Below are positions 8,239 through 17,182 of a stretch of DNA of 64,000 nucleotides, one piece after another; the stretch's first letter is position 1, and each line of letters opens with the position of its first letter. Made by a program: the position numbers and the translations under genes. The notes under the pieces are model-generated. The model was given only the letters and a program-made list of their open reading frames with translations, was not told the origin of the DNA and ran no database searches. The stretch is from an uncultured Vampirovibrio sp. (lineage in GTDB: Bacteria; Cyanobacteriota; Vampirovibrionia; Gastranaerophilales; Gastranaerophilaceae), in contig CAJTXZ010000017.1 in the NCBI GenBank assembly GCA_910583725.1, positions 1 through 64,000 of the forward strand, read 5' to 3'.

Positions 8239-8464
8239 ATTAAAATCCTTTCATTATTTTTTTGCACCAAATTAATGATTATGGTGAAAAAACTTTAAAA
8301 GGCAGATAAACAAGGAAAATAAAAAGTACAAAAATATGCTTGATTCTTGTTTATACACCTTTGGTATTTAAAAATTTTCATGCTATTATTAGAGAAAAGA
8401 TGTTATACAACAATATCATTATTCCGTTGCATTTTATTATGGTGTATTTTTATAAAGAACAATG

Positions 8465-9031
8465 CTATAATGCAAAAGAGCTGTAAGATTCGTCCAATTC
8501 TTCCTGTGCAATTCCAATATATCGCATTGTTATAGACGGTGATGAATGATTAAAAATTTTCTGTAGTAATGCCACGTCATTAAACTGTTTATAATGATGA
8601 TAACCAAATGTTTTTCTCATAGTGTGCGTTCCCACATTAACAGATATCCCCAAATTACGGCACACGTCATTGATAAACCTATACACTTGCGACCTATCAA
8701 GTCTTTTGTGCTTTTTACCTACAAATAAAGGCTCATCATCTGTAATTGAATAGATATTCTTTTCCCTTTCAACAAGATATTTTTTAATTAAGCTAAGCAG
8801 CTTTTCATTCAGTTTAATTCGTTTATACTTATGTGTTTTCTTTTCAATAATATCAATGTATTGCCTGTTTTTGACATCTTCAATATTTAAAGCCAAAATA
8901 TCAGAAATCCTAAGCCCCGTATTCGTTCCAAATGCCCAGATTAATTGGTTGCGTAAGCTGTGCTTTGCTAAATACTTTTCGATATTCTCAACGTCTTTTT
9001 TGCTCTTAATCGGTTCTACTAAATTCTTCAT
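8465..9031 (-). CDS. Small tyrosine recombinase/integrase
   Basis: The 188-residue protein is essentially only the catalytic domain of a tyrosine recombinase. Visible active-site elements are Arg in NTGLRISDILAL, His and Arg in HTMRKTF, a second His in FNHSSPSITM, and the nucleophile Tyr in RYIGI. Full-length integrases have an additional N-terminal core-binding domain, which is almost absent here, so it may act on short sites or with partners, like small shufflon or XerC-like enzymes. It starts a group of mobile-element genes (Bro-N protein, putative initiator) and lies between that module and the vWA/PP2C/kinase operon. Confidence 0.85.
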   Translation of the reverse strand: MKNLVEPIKSKKDVENIEKYLAKHSLRNQLIWAFGTNTGLRISDILALNIEDVKNRQYIDIIEKKTHKYKRIKLNEKLLSLIKKYLVEREKNIYSITDDEPLFVGKKHKRLDRSQVYRFINDVCRNLGISVNVGTHTMRKTFGYHHYKQFNDVALLQKIFNHSSPSITMRYIGIAQEELDESYSSFAL

Positions 9032-9116
9032 AAATTACATTCCTTTCCACACCATTACACACATACAAGGTGCATAAGAAAATGTAATCAAATAAAACTA
9101 ATACCGAAATAGGATA

Positions 9117-9254
9117 TTAATGATGAAATATTGAACCCAGTTTTAGTATACCAAGCAAGATAATGTTTCCAACAATAGACAAAACAGGAAGTAAGATTAT
9201 TAAAAGCACAATTCCTAAAACTATACCTAATGCGATTTTTAAAATGTCTTTCAT
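9117..9254 (-). CDS. Small membrane protein, 45 aa, coupled to Bro-N gene
   Basis: The frame encodes MKDILKIALGIVLGIVLL and continues as a hydrophobic peptide to LGSIFHH. Two closely spaced membrane helices or one long one are possible. Its ATG overlaps the TAA stop of the Bro-N gene (TAATG), so ribosomes could pass directly from one to the other. A coding density of hydrophobic residues this high and the coupled start support a real gene. Function unknown; small phage membrane peptides such as holins have this size, but that is a guess. Confidence 0.55.
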   Translation of the reverse strand: MKDILKIALGIVLGIVLLIILLPVLSIVGNIILLGILKLGSIFHH

Positions 9255-10099
9255 TAATCCTCTTTATTTTTTATCTGCTTTGTTTTGTTGTTTTTAGGTA
9301 AGAAATTACCTTCATTTACAACCTTTGAGCCTGTTCTTTTTTCAAAATCTTCCCTGGCTTTCTTTGCGATGTTACCGCCAACTTTAGCAGAACTTGCGTT
9401 TTCCTTTAAACCTGTAGCATTAGTGTTTTCAGCCACTTGCCTTGTTGAAAGTTCAGCTAACGCTGTAAAAATTAATTCAGCTTCTGACATGTGGTCTCTA
9501 AGGTTTTGTGATTTCAAGCCTTTAAGGTTCTTGTGTTCTTTAACAGATAACCCACTCCATTCTTGATGAATTATGTTTGTTAGAATTGCATATTCTTCAC
9601 CTTCTGAAATCTCATGGTCTTTCCAATAGTCTGTGAGCTTATTTCTGGTTTCTTGACCTGTCATTCGCTGTTGAATCCACTTGTCAGAACGACCAAGTTT
9701 CTTATAGGTTTCTCTTGCTCTATCTATAGCTGTTGTTGGGTCAGCCATTTCTTTCATTCTTTCATAACCAACTTTAGCAAGCCATTGTTTAACAGGTTCA
9801 GCCTTCTTTGAAGGAATGGATTGAATTATACGCAACAATGTTTCCACATCTGCACAGTCAGTTTCTCTTTTCTTTCCATCAGGAGCTACCAATTTCAACT
9901 GTACGATTTTTTCGTACAGTTGACTAAAACCTTCATCATCAGTGAGTTTTATCTTTAAATCACTCCAATATCTTCTAGGATTCTTGCTTTCTGTAAGAAT
10001 GCCCACTATATCAATTATTGAAAAATACCAATGTTCAGTATTTTCGTCATAATAAGAACGAACTTTATTTTCTTCAAATAATTTTAAATCTTCTGCCAT
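9254..10099 (-). CDS. Bro-N domain (antirepressor-like) protein
   Basis: The N-terminal half matches the Bro-N type of domain in which WYFSIIDIVGILTESKNPRRYW and LLRIIQSIPSKKAEPVKQWL are characteristic; the second half (AIDRARETYKKLGRS..., EYAILTNIIHQEWSGL, NLKGLKSQNLRDHMS) is the usual C-terminal region of the chromosomal and phage 'BRO family' proteins related to DinD. These proteins bind DNA and often act as phage antirepressors or in the SOS response. Length (281) is normal for the family. A good ribosome site (TAGGAG) precedes the ATG at 10099. The small membrane protein gene starts on its stop codon. Confidence 0.8.
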   Translation of the reverse strand: MAEDLKLFEENKVRSYYDENTEHWYFSIIDIVGILTESKNPRRYWSDLKIKLTDDEGFSQLYEKIVQLKLVAPDGKKRETDCADVETLLRIIQSIPSKKAEPVKQWLAKVGYERMKEMADPTTAIDRARETYKKLGRSDKWIQQRMTGQETRNKLTDYWKDHEISEGEEYAILTNIIHQEWSGLSVKEHKNLKGLKSQNLRDHMSEAELIFTALAELSTRQVAENTNATGLKENASSAKVGGNIAKKAREDFEKRTGSKVVNEGNFLPKNNKTKQIKNKED

Positions 10100-10130
10100 A
10101 TTAACTCCTAATGTAGTTATAATATCACAA

Positions 10131-10168
10131 ATAAAAACCGCAGCATACCTGGTTGTAAGGCAAGCTGC
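10131..10168 (-). terminator. Rho-independent terminator
   Basis: GCAGC (10140-10144) pairs with GCTGC (10164-10168). On the minus strand the stem is followed by GGTTTTTAT. It would end the operon running from 13062 to 10200. ACCTGGTT occurs twice within and beside the hairpin. Confidence 0.5.
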
Positions 10169-10199
10169 ACCTGGTTAAAATTGTTTTAGGTATAAATAC

Positions 10200-11300
10200 T
10201 TATCCAGAACCTGAAACAGCCAACAAAGGGCTACTATTTTGTAGATTTTCATTTCGGTTCAAGGTGCATAGTTTTGTATGCAATTCTTGATACAGTTCTT
10301 TATTCATTTTAGGCTGAATATCCTTTATACAAGATTGATACTTATTACCAAGACCACAATCATTATACAATCCTGCCATTAGCTTTGTATCAGTGTTATC
10401 AATCAAATCTGATAGTAGTCTTTTCCAAATACTCAAATTCTTTTCTTGGGTTGTTTTGGACGGTTTATAAAAAATGTATTCTTCGAGTTCATTGATATAG
10501 TATGATTCCAGTGTATTATATAATGTCTTTTTCTTCATTTCGTCTATGAATATATCAAATGTTAGGTTTTTGCTAAGTTTACTTTTCATAATAAACTGAG
10601 CTAATTTTTTAAGTCTATTTGAATATTTATATTGCAATTCAACCCTTAAAATATGCAGATTATTATTTAAATACAAACGTCTACCATCATTACTTACTGT
10701 TCCAAAAGGTAGTATTTCAGGATTAATATGTTCTTTTAAATCAATATACCAACCGCCTCTTTTATCTTTGAGTTGTTGTATTTTTTCATAAAAAATAAAT
10801 TGTCTGTCGCCAGTTGTATCCTTTTTAGTAATATTGTTTTTGGGTGTTGCAATACTTAAAGTTCTACCTTTTGTATTTGATTGTATAATAGTAGCCTTCA
10901 TTCTCTTGTATTTTCGATTAAAAAGGTAATCAATATATTTGGAGGGATGATGTTTTGTGATTATATTTTTTGTTAAATGAAGTTCTACAACGTAAAGTGC
11001 GAAAGCTAGCTTTCTATCATTAAAATTTAGCTCCTTAATCAAACTATAAAACCAATCTTCTGAGGGCATTTGAAGATTATTATCAATATCGGGGCTCCCT
11101 GAAATAATGTATCTTGTAGGAGTTAAGTTTATTTTTACGGCATTTCTTTGAGAATAGACCCTAAAAGCGGTTTTGTTATAATATTTTAAAAGAACTTTTC
11201 TGGTGTTTCTTTTGAAATCTTCTACAGTATATCCAGCCCATTCTAAATCTTTTTCTGAAATATTTAATTGAATTTTGTCAATGAGTATATTACCAAACAT
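10200..11300 (-). CDS. Putative phage/plasmid replication initiator-like protein
   Basis: The 366-residue protein begins MFGNILIDKIQLNIS and later has QFIFYEKIQQL and HILRVELQYKYSNRLKKL. A short N-terminal strand, a central Tyr-Glu-Lys segment and an LRxEl strand are also seen in the replication initiation proteins of filamentous phages and some rolling-circle plasmids (gene II/CRI-type), which suggests such a role. I cannot point to a certain nicking Tyr, so the call is tentative. It overlaps the upstream 487-residue gene by 11 bases and is the last gene before a terminator. An inverted-repeat-rich region at 13063-13434 upstream of the operon would be a possible origin. Confidence 0.35.
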   Translation of the reverse strand: MFGNILIDKIQLNISEKDLEWAGYTVEDFKRNTRKVLLKYYNKTAFRVYSQRNAVKINLTPTRYIISGSPDIDNNLQMPSEDWFYSLIKELNFNDRKLAFALYVVELHLTKNIITKHHPSKYIDYLFNRKYKRMKATIIQSNTKGRTLSIATPKNNITKKDTTGDRQFIFYEKIQQLKDKRGGWYIDLKEHINPEILPFGTVSNDGRRLYLNNNLHILRVELQYKYSNRLKKLAQFIMKSKLSKNLTFDIFIDEMKKKTLYNTLESYYINELEEYIFYKPSKTTQEKNLSIWKRLLSDLIDNTDTKLMAGLYNDCGLGNKYQSCIKDIQPKMNKELYQELHTKLCTLNRNENLQNSSPLLAVSGSG

Positions 11301-12753
11301 ATTGTTTTAATCCTCCTAAAAATTTTATTAGTTCTGCCTTTGTACCTTTGGAATACTGTTTCATTTTATTAAGTTTGTTTGAGCCATCTTTTATCTGTAT
11401 TTTGGTCCGTTCATTCAGGGGATGAAGTTTGATAAATTCCTCTCTTTGTTCTTTTGACATTTGAGATAAAATGATTATCACAGCACTTTTAGCTGCTTTA
11501 TCGTTATTTATTTGGGTGTTGTCAATAAATTTTAAGTAGGTATTGTGGTATGATTTTCTCATTGTTTTAAAACCGTTTTGATATTGTTCAGTTCTCCATA
11601 AAATTCGCCATAACAAACAAGCTGTCATATCATCAGGAATCATAAAGCTTTCTGACAATTTATCTGTGAAAACTTTTTTTGCAGCATTACCGCTGGCATC
11701 AATAATACGTGCAATGATTCTCATCCCAGTACAAGTTGCAGTAACATTAATTGTTTTATAATTTTGTCCTTGTATAATCCTAACCTTAGATATGTCTTGT
11801 GAATCTGTAAACTCATCAGAATCAAACAACATTACATCTTGTTTCTTGACTACATAAGGTTTTTCCTGTGTAGTGATTTTAATCTTTTTTCCAATATCCT
11901 TTTCAGTCCATGCATTATTCCACCAAGCAGCATAAGCATCTGATAAAAATCGTGAATCTTTAATGGTAATATCAAAACTTCTTTTTTCGGGTGTATATTT
12001 AAAAATCATTTCATCTTTTTGTAATGGGGTTAATTGTACCAGTTCTTCGTATAACTCTCCATAGGGTGAGCCTATATCAAATTCAGTGTGAAAAACCATG
12101 CCAGATATAATACTTAAACCTGCGTAACTCTTGACACATCTACATAGACGACTATAAAACTTCTCCTCTTCTTTTTTATTGTTAAATCTAATAATATCTG
12201 CCATAACTTTAAGCATCAAGGATAGTATAAACAAGTGTCTGTATGTTATTTCATAATAATACCAGTTTTCATGGAAGTTATATAGCGTATTAAAAACATC
12301 AACATCAAAATCGATATATAGACTTTTTGCAGTTTCTGTTGTAGTTATATCTTTATCTTTAGTTTTACTTCTTTCGCCAATTGAATAATGTGCATTAAAA
12401 TATTGACTTATGTCGTTCGTTTCATAATCATCAGTAAATCTCTTAAGACACTCATTGTTGGAAAAAGCATAGTTATTATTGTATTTCCTCATAACATTAT
12501 CAAATCTTGTAAACAAGTCAAAATCAAAATAGTCATTATCTACTAAATATTTTTGTAATAATTTCTGACATATTTCTTGCTGTTTAGAATCTTTAATAAC
12601 GTTTTGTATTATCTTATCTAAGTTACTTACTTTTATACAACTTGACAACTTATCAATAGAGCTATGATATGTTTTATTATGTTCAAGCAAGCATCTATAT
12701 CTTTCTCTATGTGTTACTGTTTTAAGTGGAAAGTTGTTTTTATTATTATGCAT
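11290..12753 (-). CDS. Hypothetical protein, 487 aa
   Basis: I do not recognise this protein. It is Asn/Lys/Tyr-rich, apparently cytoplasmic, without a signal peptide; residues ~155-190 (ENWYYYEITYRHLFILSLMLKVMADII) form hydrophobic helices. No Walker, helicase or nuclease motif is visible. Its start overlaps the 42-residue ORF upstream by 8 bases and an AAAGGAGG site lies just before the ATG. Its end overlaps the putative initiator gene by 11 bases, so the two probably act together on the mobile element. Confidence 0.6.
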   Translation of the reverse strand: MHNNKNNFPLKTVTHRERYRCLLEHNKTYHSSIDKLSSCIKVSNLDKIIQNVIKDSKQQEICQKLLQKYLVDNDYFDFDLFTRFDNVMRKYNNNYAFSNNECLKRFTDDYETNDISQYFNAHYSIGERSKTKDKDITTTETAKSLYIDFDVDVFNTLYNFHENWYYYEITYRHLFILSLMLKVMADIIRFNNKKEEEKFYSRLCRCVKSYAGLSIISGMVFHTEFDIGSPYGELYEELVQLTPLQKDEMIFKYTPEKRSFDITIKDSRFLSDAYAAWWNNAWTEKDIGKKIKITTQEKPYVVKKQDVMLFDSDEFTDSQDISKVRIIQGQNYKTINVTATCTGMRIIARIIDASGNAAKKVFTDKLSESFMIPDDMTACLLWRILWRTEQYQNGFKTMRKSYHNTYLKFIDNTQINNDKAAKSAVIIILSQMSKEQREEFIKLHPLNERTKIQIKDGSNKLNKMKQYSKGTKAELIKFLGGLKQYVW

Positions 12754-12874
12754 TATTACCTCCTTTTATCTTAGTGTTAACTTGTTTCTTGGAATTGTGA
12801 ATGTATAAGTTGATAATAATTAAATATATTATCAGGTTAAAATACGAACTATACTTAATACGTTTTTTTGGCAT
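12746..12874 (-). CDS. Small membrane peptide, 42 aa
   Basis: ATG at 12874 is preceded by a very strong ribosome site (AAAGGAGGG). The product starts MPKKRIKYSSYF, continues with a hydrophobic stretch rich in Ile, Leu and Tyr, and ends in a Lys/Gly/Asn tail: a basic N-terminus followed by one possible membrane helix. It overlaps the 487-residue gene by 8 bases; part of its coding sequence supplies that gene's ribosome site, so it may also be a leader peptide. Function unknown. Confidence 0.45.
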   Translation of the reverse strand: MPKKRIKYSSYFNLIIYLIIINLYIHNSKKQVNTKIKGGNNA

Positions 12875-12891
12875 ATACCCTCCTTTCTGTG

Positions 12892-13062
12892 CTATGCACA
12901 TTCGCTACTACTTTTCGAACTCCATTGAAGCAGTAAATCCACAACTCCAAAGAGATTGTTTTGAATTTCCATAGCCTGAGCTGTTGAAATCGGTTCAGAC
13001 TGGTATTGTTGAAACTCTTTCTTTGTAATTTCTATGAAGTTGTAAGTTTTTACCTGTTTCAT
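12892..13062 (-). CDS. Small hypothetical protein, 56 aa, first gene of the mobile-module operon
   Basis: ATG at 13062 follows AAGGAAAG. The product begins MKQVKTYNFIEITKKEFQQY and ends SSKSSSECA; the middle (STAQAMEIQNNLFGVVDLLL) is an amphipathic helix. It is 17 bases upstream of the next small ORF. Its size and position first in a replication-gene operon suggest a regulator, but no known fold is recognised. Confidence 0.45.
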   Translation of the reverse strand: MKQVKTYNFIEITKKEFQQYQSEPISTAQAMEIQNNLFGVVDLLLQWSSKSSSECA

Positions 13063-13434
13063 AGCTTTCCTTATTTTTGCACACTACAATTAAGCCCCTG
13101 TGCAAAGAGAGCTTACACCTAAAAACTAGGTGTTATATGCCTATCGGCAACTTTGTTATGTTAAGGCACAAAAAAATAACCCCATTTTAAAAGGTCTCTG
13201 ATTGCAAGAGGCTTTACCCTCTTTTGGTGCAATCATCAACTGGTGATTACCGAAAATGTCATAAAGACTATTTAATTGTACCGCTCAGGTTGTTTTGTCC
13301 TGAACATTTATCACAATAGCACATCTAAAATTCGTTGTCAACCCCTAAACCCTTGCTATGAGCGGATTTATACGATTATACTCATATTTTTTGGATTGTC
13401 AACCGTTATCCTAAAATTCAATAATAACAAGTTT
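13063..13434. other. Non-coding region with several inverted repeats (operon leader / possible origin)
   Basis: No gene is supported here. ACACCTA (13115-13121) and TAGGTGT (13127-13133) form a perfect 7-base stem. ATTGCA/TGCAAT (13201-13206/13228-13233) with AGAGG/CCTCT inside forms a second, larger hairpin, and AATCA/TGATT (13231-13235/13244-13248) a third. The region lies upstream of the operon carrying the putative initiator, so operator, attenuator and replication-origin roles are all possible. Confidence 0.35.
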
Positions 13435-13887
13435 TTAAAGATATTCAAACTCAAATAAATCAAAATCATTATCATCAAAAGGAATTTTACCTGTCGAATA
13501 ATCAATATACTTATTTACAAGTTCAATTGAATCAAATTTTCTTTCATATTGATGAATAAAAAAGCCAAAATTGTATGTAACTTCAAATACACAAAAGCAT
13601 TCTTCATTTTGGTCTTTATTAATACTTCTACAAACTACTAAGAAACCAGCACCATCTTTTAAAACCTCTGTTTTAATTACATTAGATTTGTAATATTTAT
13701 TTTCAGAAAACAAACTACTTTCTTGCAGATTATTTAAGTAATCTGCTAATGGCTTTTCTGTAATATTCTGCGGGCAACATGGAAATTCTGTTGGGGTTTT
13801 GTAAGTTTGTACAGCATTTTCCGTTAAAGATGGAAAATAGTCATAGTATAATGCTTTTTGTATAAATTCATTTGTAGTATTAGCCAT
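13435..13887 (-). CDS. Hypothetical protein, 150 aa, downstream partner of the OLD nuclease
   Basis: The protein is acidic at its C-terminus (FDDNDFDLFEFEYL) and has a beta-rich middle (GAGFLVVCRSINKDQ, CFCVFEVTYNFGFF). I recognise no family. It starts 47 bases after the OLD-type nuclease gene on the same strand, so it is probably in its operon. A modest GGATA site lies about 10 bases before the ATG. Confidence 0.55.
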   Translation of the reverse strand: MANTTNEFIQKALYYDYFPSLTENAVQTYKTPTEFPCCPQNITEKPLADYLNNLQESSLFSENKYYKSNVIKTEVLKDGAGFLVVCRSINKDQNEECFCVFEVTYNFGFFIHQYERKFDSIELVNKYIDYSTGKIPFDDNDFDLFEFEYL

Positions 13888-13934
13888 AGGTTTGTATCCA
13901 TATTTTATCTTAACAATATGTATTATTCATGTTT

Positions 13935-15911
13935 TTATTTTTTAAGTTTTTTAGTTTCAATATTTAAAGACATAAAAATATTAGCAAAAAGAAAGTTAAA
14001 ATTTTCAATAGTTTTATTTTCAAAGTCTTTCAATTTAACTTTTTTAATGTTGTCAAAGAATAATTTTGAAATTAATACCTTATCAATGCCATTTTCTTTA
14101 AGATATTTGGAATTTGAAATAGTATCGGTTTCTTTTTTCTGTTCAATATTTGCCAAAACAAACTTATTGAAATCATTTATAGAAAATAAATCTTCTATAG
14201 CGCAATTTTCCGTATTGCAAATATGAGTTACTGAAGCCAGTTCTCCAAGATTTTTCTCAATTACTTCTGCAAACTTTATACCTTCAGTATCTCTGTCAAA
14301 TAACGCAACGTATTTTAATCCCCACCCAATACACAATGAGGCTAATTGAGGAACTTGAGATGCACCCACAGAAGGTATCATACTTGTATTTTTTAAGGTT
14401 TCTTCATATCCTAATATTTTCTTAAAAGCCTGTAAGTAATAATAATCCGATATACCTTCAAGTAAAATGTTTTTATCTTTGATAAAGTTGGCTTTTGATA
14501 TATCAAATCCCATTTTTGTTATAATTGGTGTTAATGTGTTTTGTTTTGCGCCTTTATGAGATTTAATAATATGCGTACCAGTATTATCATCTTTTTCTAC
14601 AAGTAACACTCTATTCAAATTATCAACATCAATTAAATATGGAGAATGGGTTGTAAAAATAACTGATGTTTCATCCGCATTGCTTAGATTTTCTAGTAAA
14701 TTCAAAACATCTTCTTGTGCTTTTGCGTGAAGATATAAGCCAGGTTCATCAACTAAAATAATACAAGCATCCTTGTTGCTTTCGGCATTTAATTTAATAT
14801 AAAATGACAAAAACCATTGGAATCCTTTACTTCTCTGCTCTGCCCTATAAGTTGCAGTATCTCCCTCTTCTTTTATGCCAAAATGCATTAAATCCTTGTC
14901 GGTAGTAAATGAAATTACTATTTCGTCTTGTAACCAGTCTGACTTAAAAGATGATGATATTTTGGCAGATTTATCACTTAGATAATTAGAAACTCTCTGA
15001 AACTCCTCTTTTTCTATCATTGTTTTTAGTTTATCAATTTCTATACCCGCAATACTGCATAAATCAACATTAATTTGCTTATCTTGAATTTCGTTAACCT
15101 TTACATCGTATTCTAAAATGTCTTCGAACGAAGAGAAGAACATTATTCTGGGAACCAGGTTTTTAATTTCTTCTTTAATTTTATTAATAAAATTTCCTGA
15201 ATAGTATTGACCAAATGTTGCAATTCGAGAATCATTAATATTATTTATTAGTTCGCTTATAACTATACGTTTTTCTTTATCTATTAAACATTCCGAAGGA
15301 ACTTCTTTTATAACTTGTTTTCCATTAGAATCTGTTTCGGATACTTTTTTAGTAGGATTTATAATTTTATCTATACTACGCACCAATTGACTAATATATG
15401 CCAAATTACTTTTTGCATTTATTTTGGAAAAATCAATATTTGCTAATTCTTCGAAACCTTTAAGCTTCTTTATATAGCCTGTGGCAGAAGTATAAAACTT
15501 TTTATAGTTCTGCGCAAATATATCACTTACAAAATTGTCTAATTGTTCATCCATAGAATAAACGCCATCAAAATCTTTGGTTAATCCTATGTCATTTTTG
15601 CCAAAATAGTCCTTTAATATGTCTATATTTTCTTCTTCTGCTATGTCTAAATTTTCACAAATTGTATCAATGTCCGCATCACTTAGTTTAAAATACAAAG
15701 TTATTAAAGGATTTCCTGTATCTTCCTTAACTCGTCTTGCATCATCAACAATATCTCTGTCAACATCAAAATCACGCAATGCCTCCAGTATGGAAGATTT
15801 TCCAGACTCATTCATTCCAGCTAATACTGTTAAATCTTGATTAAGATAACATACCCCAGTATCTACTATGGATTTATAATTTTGAATTCTAAATTTTTTG
15901 AGCCTCATCAC
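13935..15911 (-). CDS. OLD-family ATP-dependent endonuclease (AAA ATPase + TOPRIM)
   Basis: The 658-residue protein has an N-terminal ABC-type ATPase: Walker A GMNESGKSS (~33-41), a signature region EQRSKGFQWF, Walker B IILVDEPGLYLH and the switch His in FTTHSPYLID. The C-terminal TOPRIM nuclease domain shows the conserved Glu in NILLEGISDYYYL, DRD in ALFDRDTEG and a later acidic ENCAIEDLF. OLD nucleases (class 1 when stand-alone, as here with no UvrD gene next to it) cut DNA and many act in phage defence; GajA of Gabija has the same plan. The start at 15911 lacks a strong ribosome site; the second Met is one codon on. It is divergent from the Shedu-like gene at 16115. Confidence 0.85.
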   Translation of the reverse strand: MMRLKKFRIQNYKSIVDTGVCYLNQDLTVLAGMNESGKSSILEALRDFDVDRDIVDDARRVKEDTGNPLITLYFKLSDADIDTICENLDIAEEENIDILKDYFGKNDIGLTKDFDGVYSMDEQLDNFVSDIFAQNYKKFYTSATGYIKKLKGFEELANIDFSKINAKSNLAYISQLVRSIDKIINPTKKVSETDSNGKQVIKEVPSECLIDKEKRIVISELINNINDSRIATFGQYYSGNFINKIKEEIKNLVPRIMFFSSFEDILEYDVKVNEIQDKQINVDLCSIAGIEIDKLKTMIEKEEFQRVSNYLSDKSAKISSSFKSDWLQDEIVISFTTDKDLMHFGIKEEGDTATYRAEQRSKGFQWFLSFYIKLNAESNKDACIILVDEPGLYLHAKAQEDVLNLLENLSNADETSVIFTTHSPYLIDVDNLNRVLLVEKDDNTGTHIIKSHKGAKQNTLTPIITKMGFDISKANFIKDKNILLEGISDYYYLQAFKKILGYEETLKNTSMIPSVGASQVPQLASLCIGWGLKYVALFDRDTEGIKFAEVIEKNLGELASVTHICNTENCAIEDLFSINDFNKFVLANIEQKKETDTISNSKYLKENGIDKVLISKLFFDNIKKVKLKDFENKTIENFNFLFANIFMSLNIETKKLKK

Positions 15912-15985
15912 ACCTCCTCAATTTAGTCAATAGTACCATAATTTATTAAGATTCTTGAATATCTTAATTATTTTTTAACTATTTC

Positions 15986-16039
15986 AAGCCACATTTGCAA
16001 GCAACCAAGTTCTGAATTCATAAATTTTATGGCAAACTA
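15986..16039. repeat. 54-base diverged direct repeat, copy 1 (left of Shedu-like gene)
   Basis: Matches 17183-17236 at 44 of 54 positions. On the minus strand both copies read as the end of a protein, ending EFRTWLLxNVA and a stop codon. Several differences are third-codon changes, so both are probably remnants of the 3' ends of related genes. Confidence 0.6.
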
Positions 16040-16114
16040 AAACAAATTGATACATATTTAGTTTCTGTGATATGATTAACAAAAGAGGTTTTGGAAATAT
16101 AAAGATAGGTTTTA

Positions 16115-16912
16115 ATGACTATTAAAGAAGAATTTGCAAAATTGCTAGATGCTAATGAAAAAGAAGAAGTATATCAACAGTATCTTGAAAAACATACCGA
16201 ATTAATACCCTGTGGTCCTTTTTTATTGAACCATTTTACGCATTTTTCTTTAATTTTTTCAAAAATGTCGATTGACTGTATGTATAAATCTGATTTTTTC
16301 TTTATTTCTAAGAGTTCTGCTGAATGGAATCTTATATTTGTTGAACTCGAAAAACCCAGTTGCAAATTATTCAACAAAGAAGGAACATATTCGCAAGAAT
16401 TAAATAAAGCTATCAAACAAGTAGATGACTGGCAAGCATATTTTCTCAATAATAACAACAAAGAGTCATTTAAAAGCCATCCTGTTATAAAAAAAATAAC
16501 AAGTGCCGTTCCTGTATTGTATGGAAATCCATTTAATTTCAAGTTTATACTTGTAATAGGTAGACGGCAGGAATTGAACGACAAAGATTTATACAAAAGA
16601 TGGGCTGCATTAAATATCACAAATAGGGATAGATATATAATGACATATGATTCACTGGTTGAAAATTTAAGAGAGAAAAGTGAAAAATATTTGTGCCACA
16701 TAAGTAAAGACAATATAATTATTGATAATGAAAAATTAATAGATTCGCAATTTTTTGAATGTACGGATTGTAATAATACTAGAATTAAGCAAAAGTTGTA
16801 TGATTCACTTTATAACAAATCCCAAAACTTTAAAGGTTTATTAGAACGAGGACTTTTGGGAATTGATACAAATGAAAAATTAAAGAGATTAAAGGATAAT
16901 ATTATAAGTTAA
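16115..16912 (+). CDS. Shedu-like nuclease (DUF4263)
   Basis: The 265-residue protein has the layout of Shedu SduA/DUF4263 proteins: an N-terminal helical segment (KEEVYQQYLEKHTELIPCGPF) and then a PD-(D/E)xK-type core, with SDFFFISK (metal-binding Asp), LIFVELEKP (Glu...Glu-x-Lys) and the trailing YSQELNKAIKQVDDWQAYF, where the Gln and helix follow the catalytic strand. Shedu is a single-gene phage-defence nuclease. The protein is shorter than many Shedu proteins, which often have long N-terminal sensing regions. It stands alone on the plus strand, is bounded by a strong hairpin at 16930 and flanked by two copies of a 54-base repeat. Confidence 0.7.
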   Translation: MTIKEEFAKLLDANEKEEVYQQYLEKHTELIPCGPFLLNHFTHFSLIFSKMSIDCMYKSDFFFISKSSAEWNLIFVELEKPSCKLFNKEGTYSQELNKAIKQVDDWQAYFLNNNNKESFKSHPVIKKITSAVPVLYGNPFNFKFILVIGRRQELNDKDLYKRWAALNITNRDRYIMTYDSLVENLREKSEKYLCHISKDNIIIDNEKLIDSQFFECTDCNNTRIKQKLYDSLYNKSQNFKGLLERGLLGIDTNEKLKRLKDNIIS

Positions 16913-16929
16913 CAAATATTGTGTTTCAG

Positions 16930-16959
16930 TATTAGGTTGGGTTTTAACCCAACCTAATA
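16930..16959. terminator. Perfect 14-base hairpin after the Shedu-like gene
   Basis: The arms at 16930-16943 and 16946-16959 are perfectly complementary around TT. No long U-tract follows, so it could be a terminator or mRNA-stabilising hairpin. Confidence 0.55.
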
Positions 16960-17182
16960 TTACATATATAAGATTATTCCTAAAGCACTTATAATATTCG
17001 ATATTAAGTTATATTCAAATTCAGGAAAGCAAATTATAATAGTATTTGATAAACAAAAAACTTATAGTAAAAACATATAGTTTATTGGGGAAATCTTCTG
17101 TTTTAAAATTATCTAACAATGGAAAACAATTATTTGGTTTTTCTTGGGCATAGTATGTAAAACAAAATTATAAGGTTGACCT

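Larger units (their letters stand above)
8465..13434. mobile_element. Putative integrated plasmid/phage-like module
   Basis: This stretch groups a tyrosine recombinase, a Bro-N antirepressor-like protein with a coupled small membrane peptide, a protein resembling phage/plasmid replication initiators, a large orphan and two small ORFs behind a region of inverted repeats. I could not identify terminal repeats or an att pair, so the limits given are simply those of the gene group. Confidence 0.3.

Noticed and set aside
16174..16713. 179-residue minus-strand frame opposite the Shedu-like gene
   Set aside because: Shadow of the plus-strand gene, which has the nuclease motifs and fitting neighbours.
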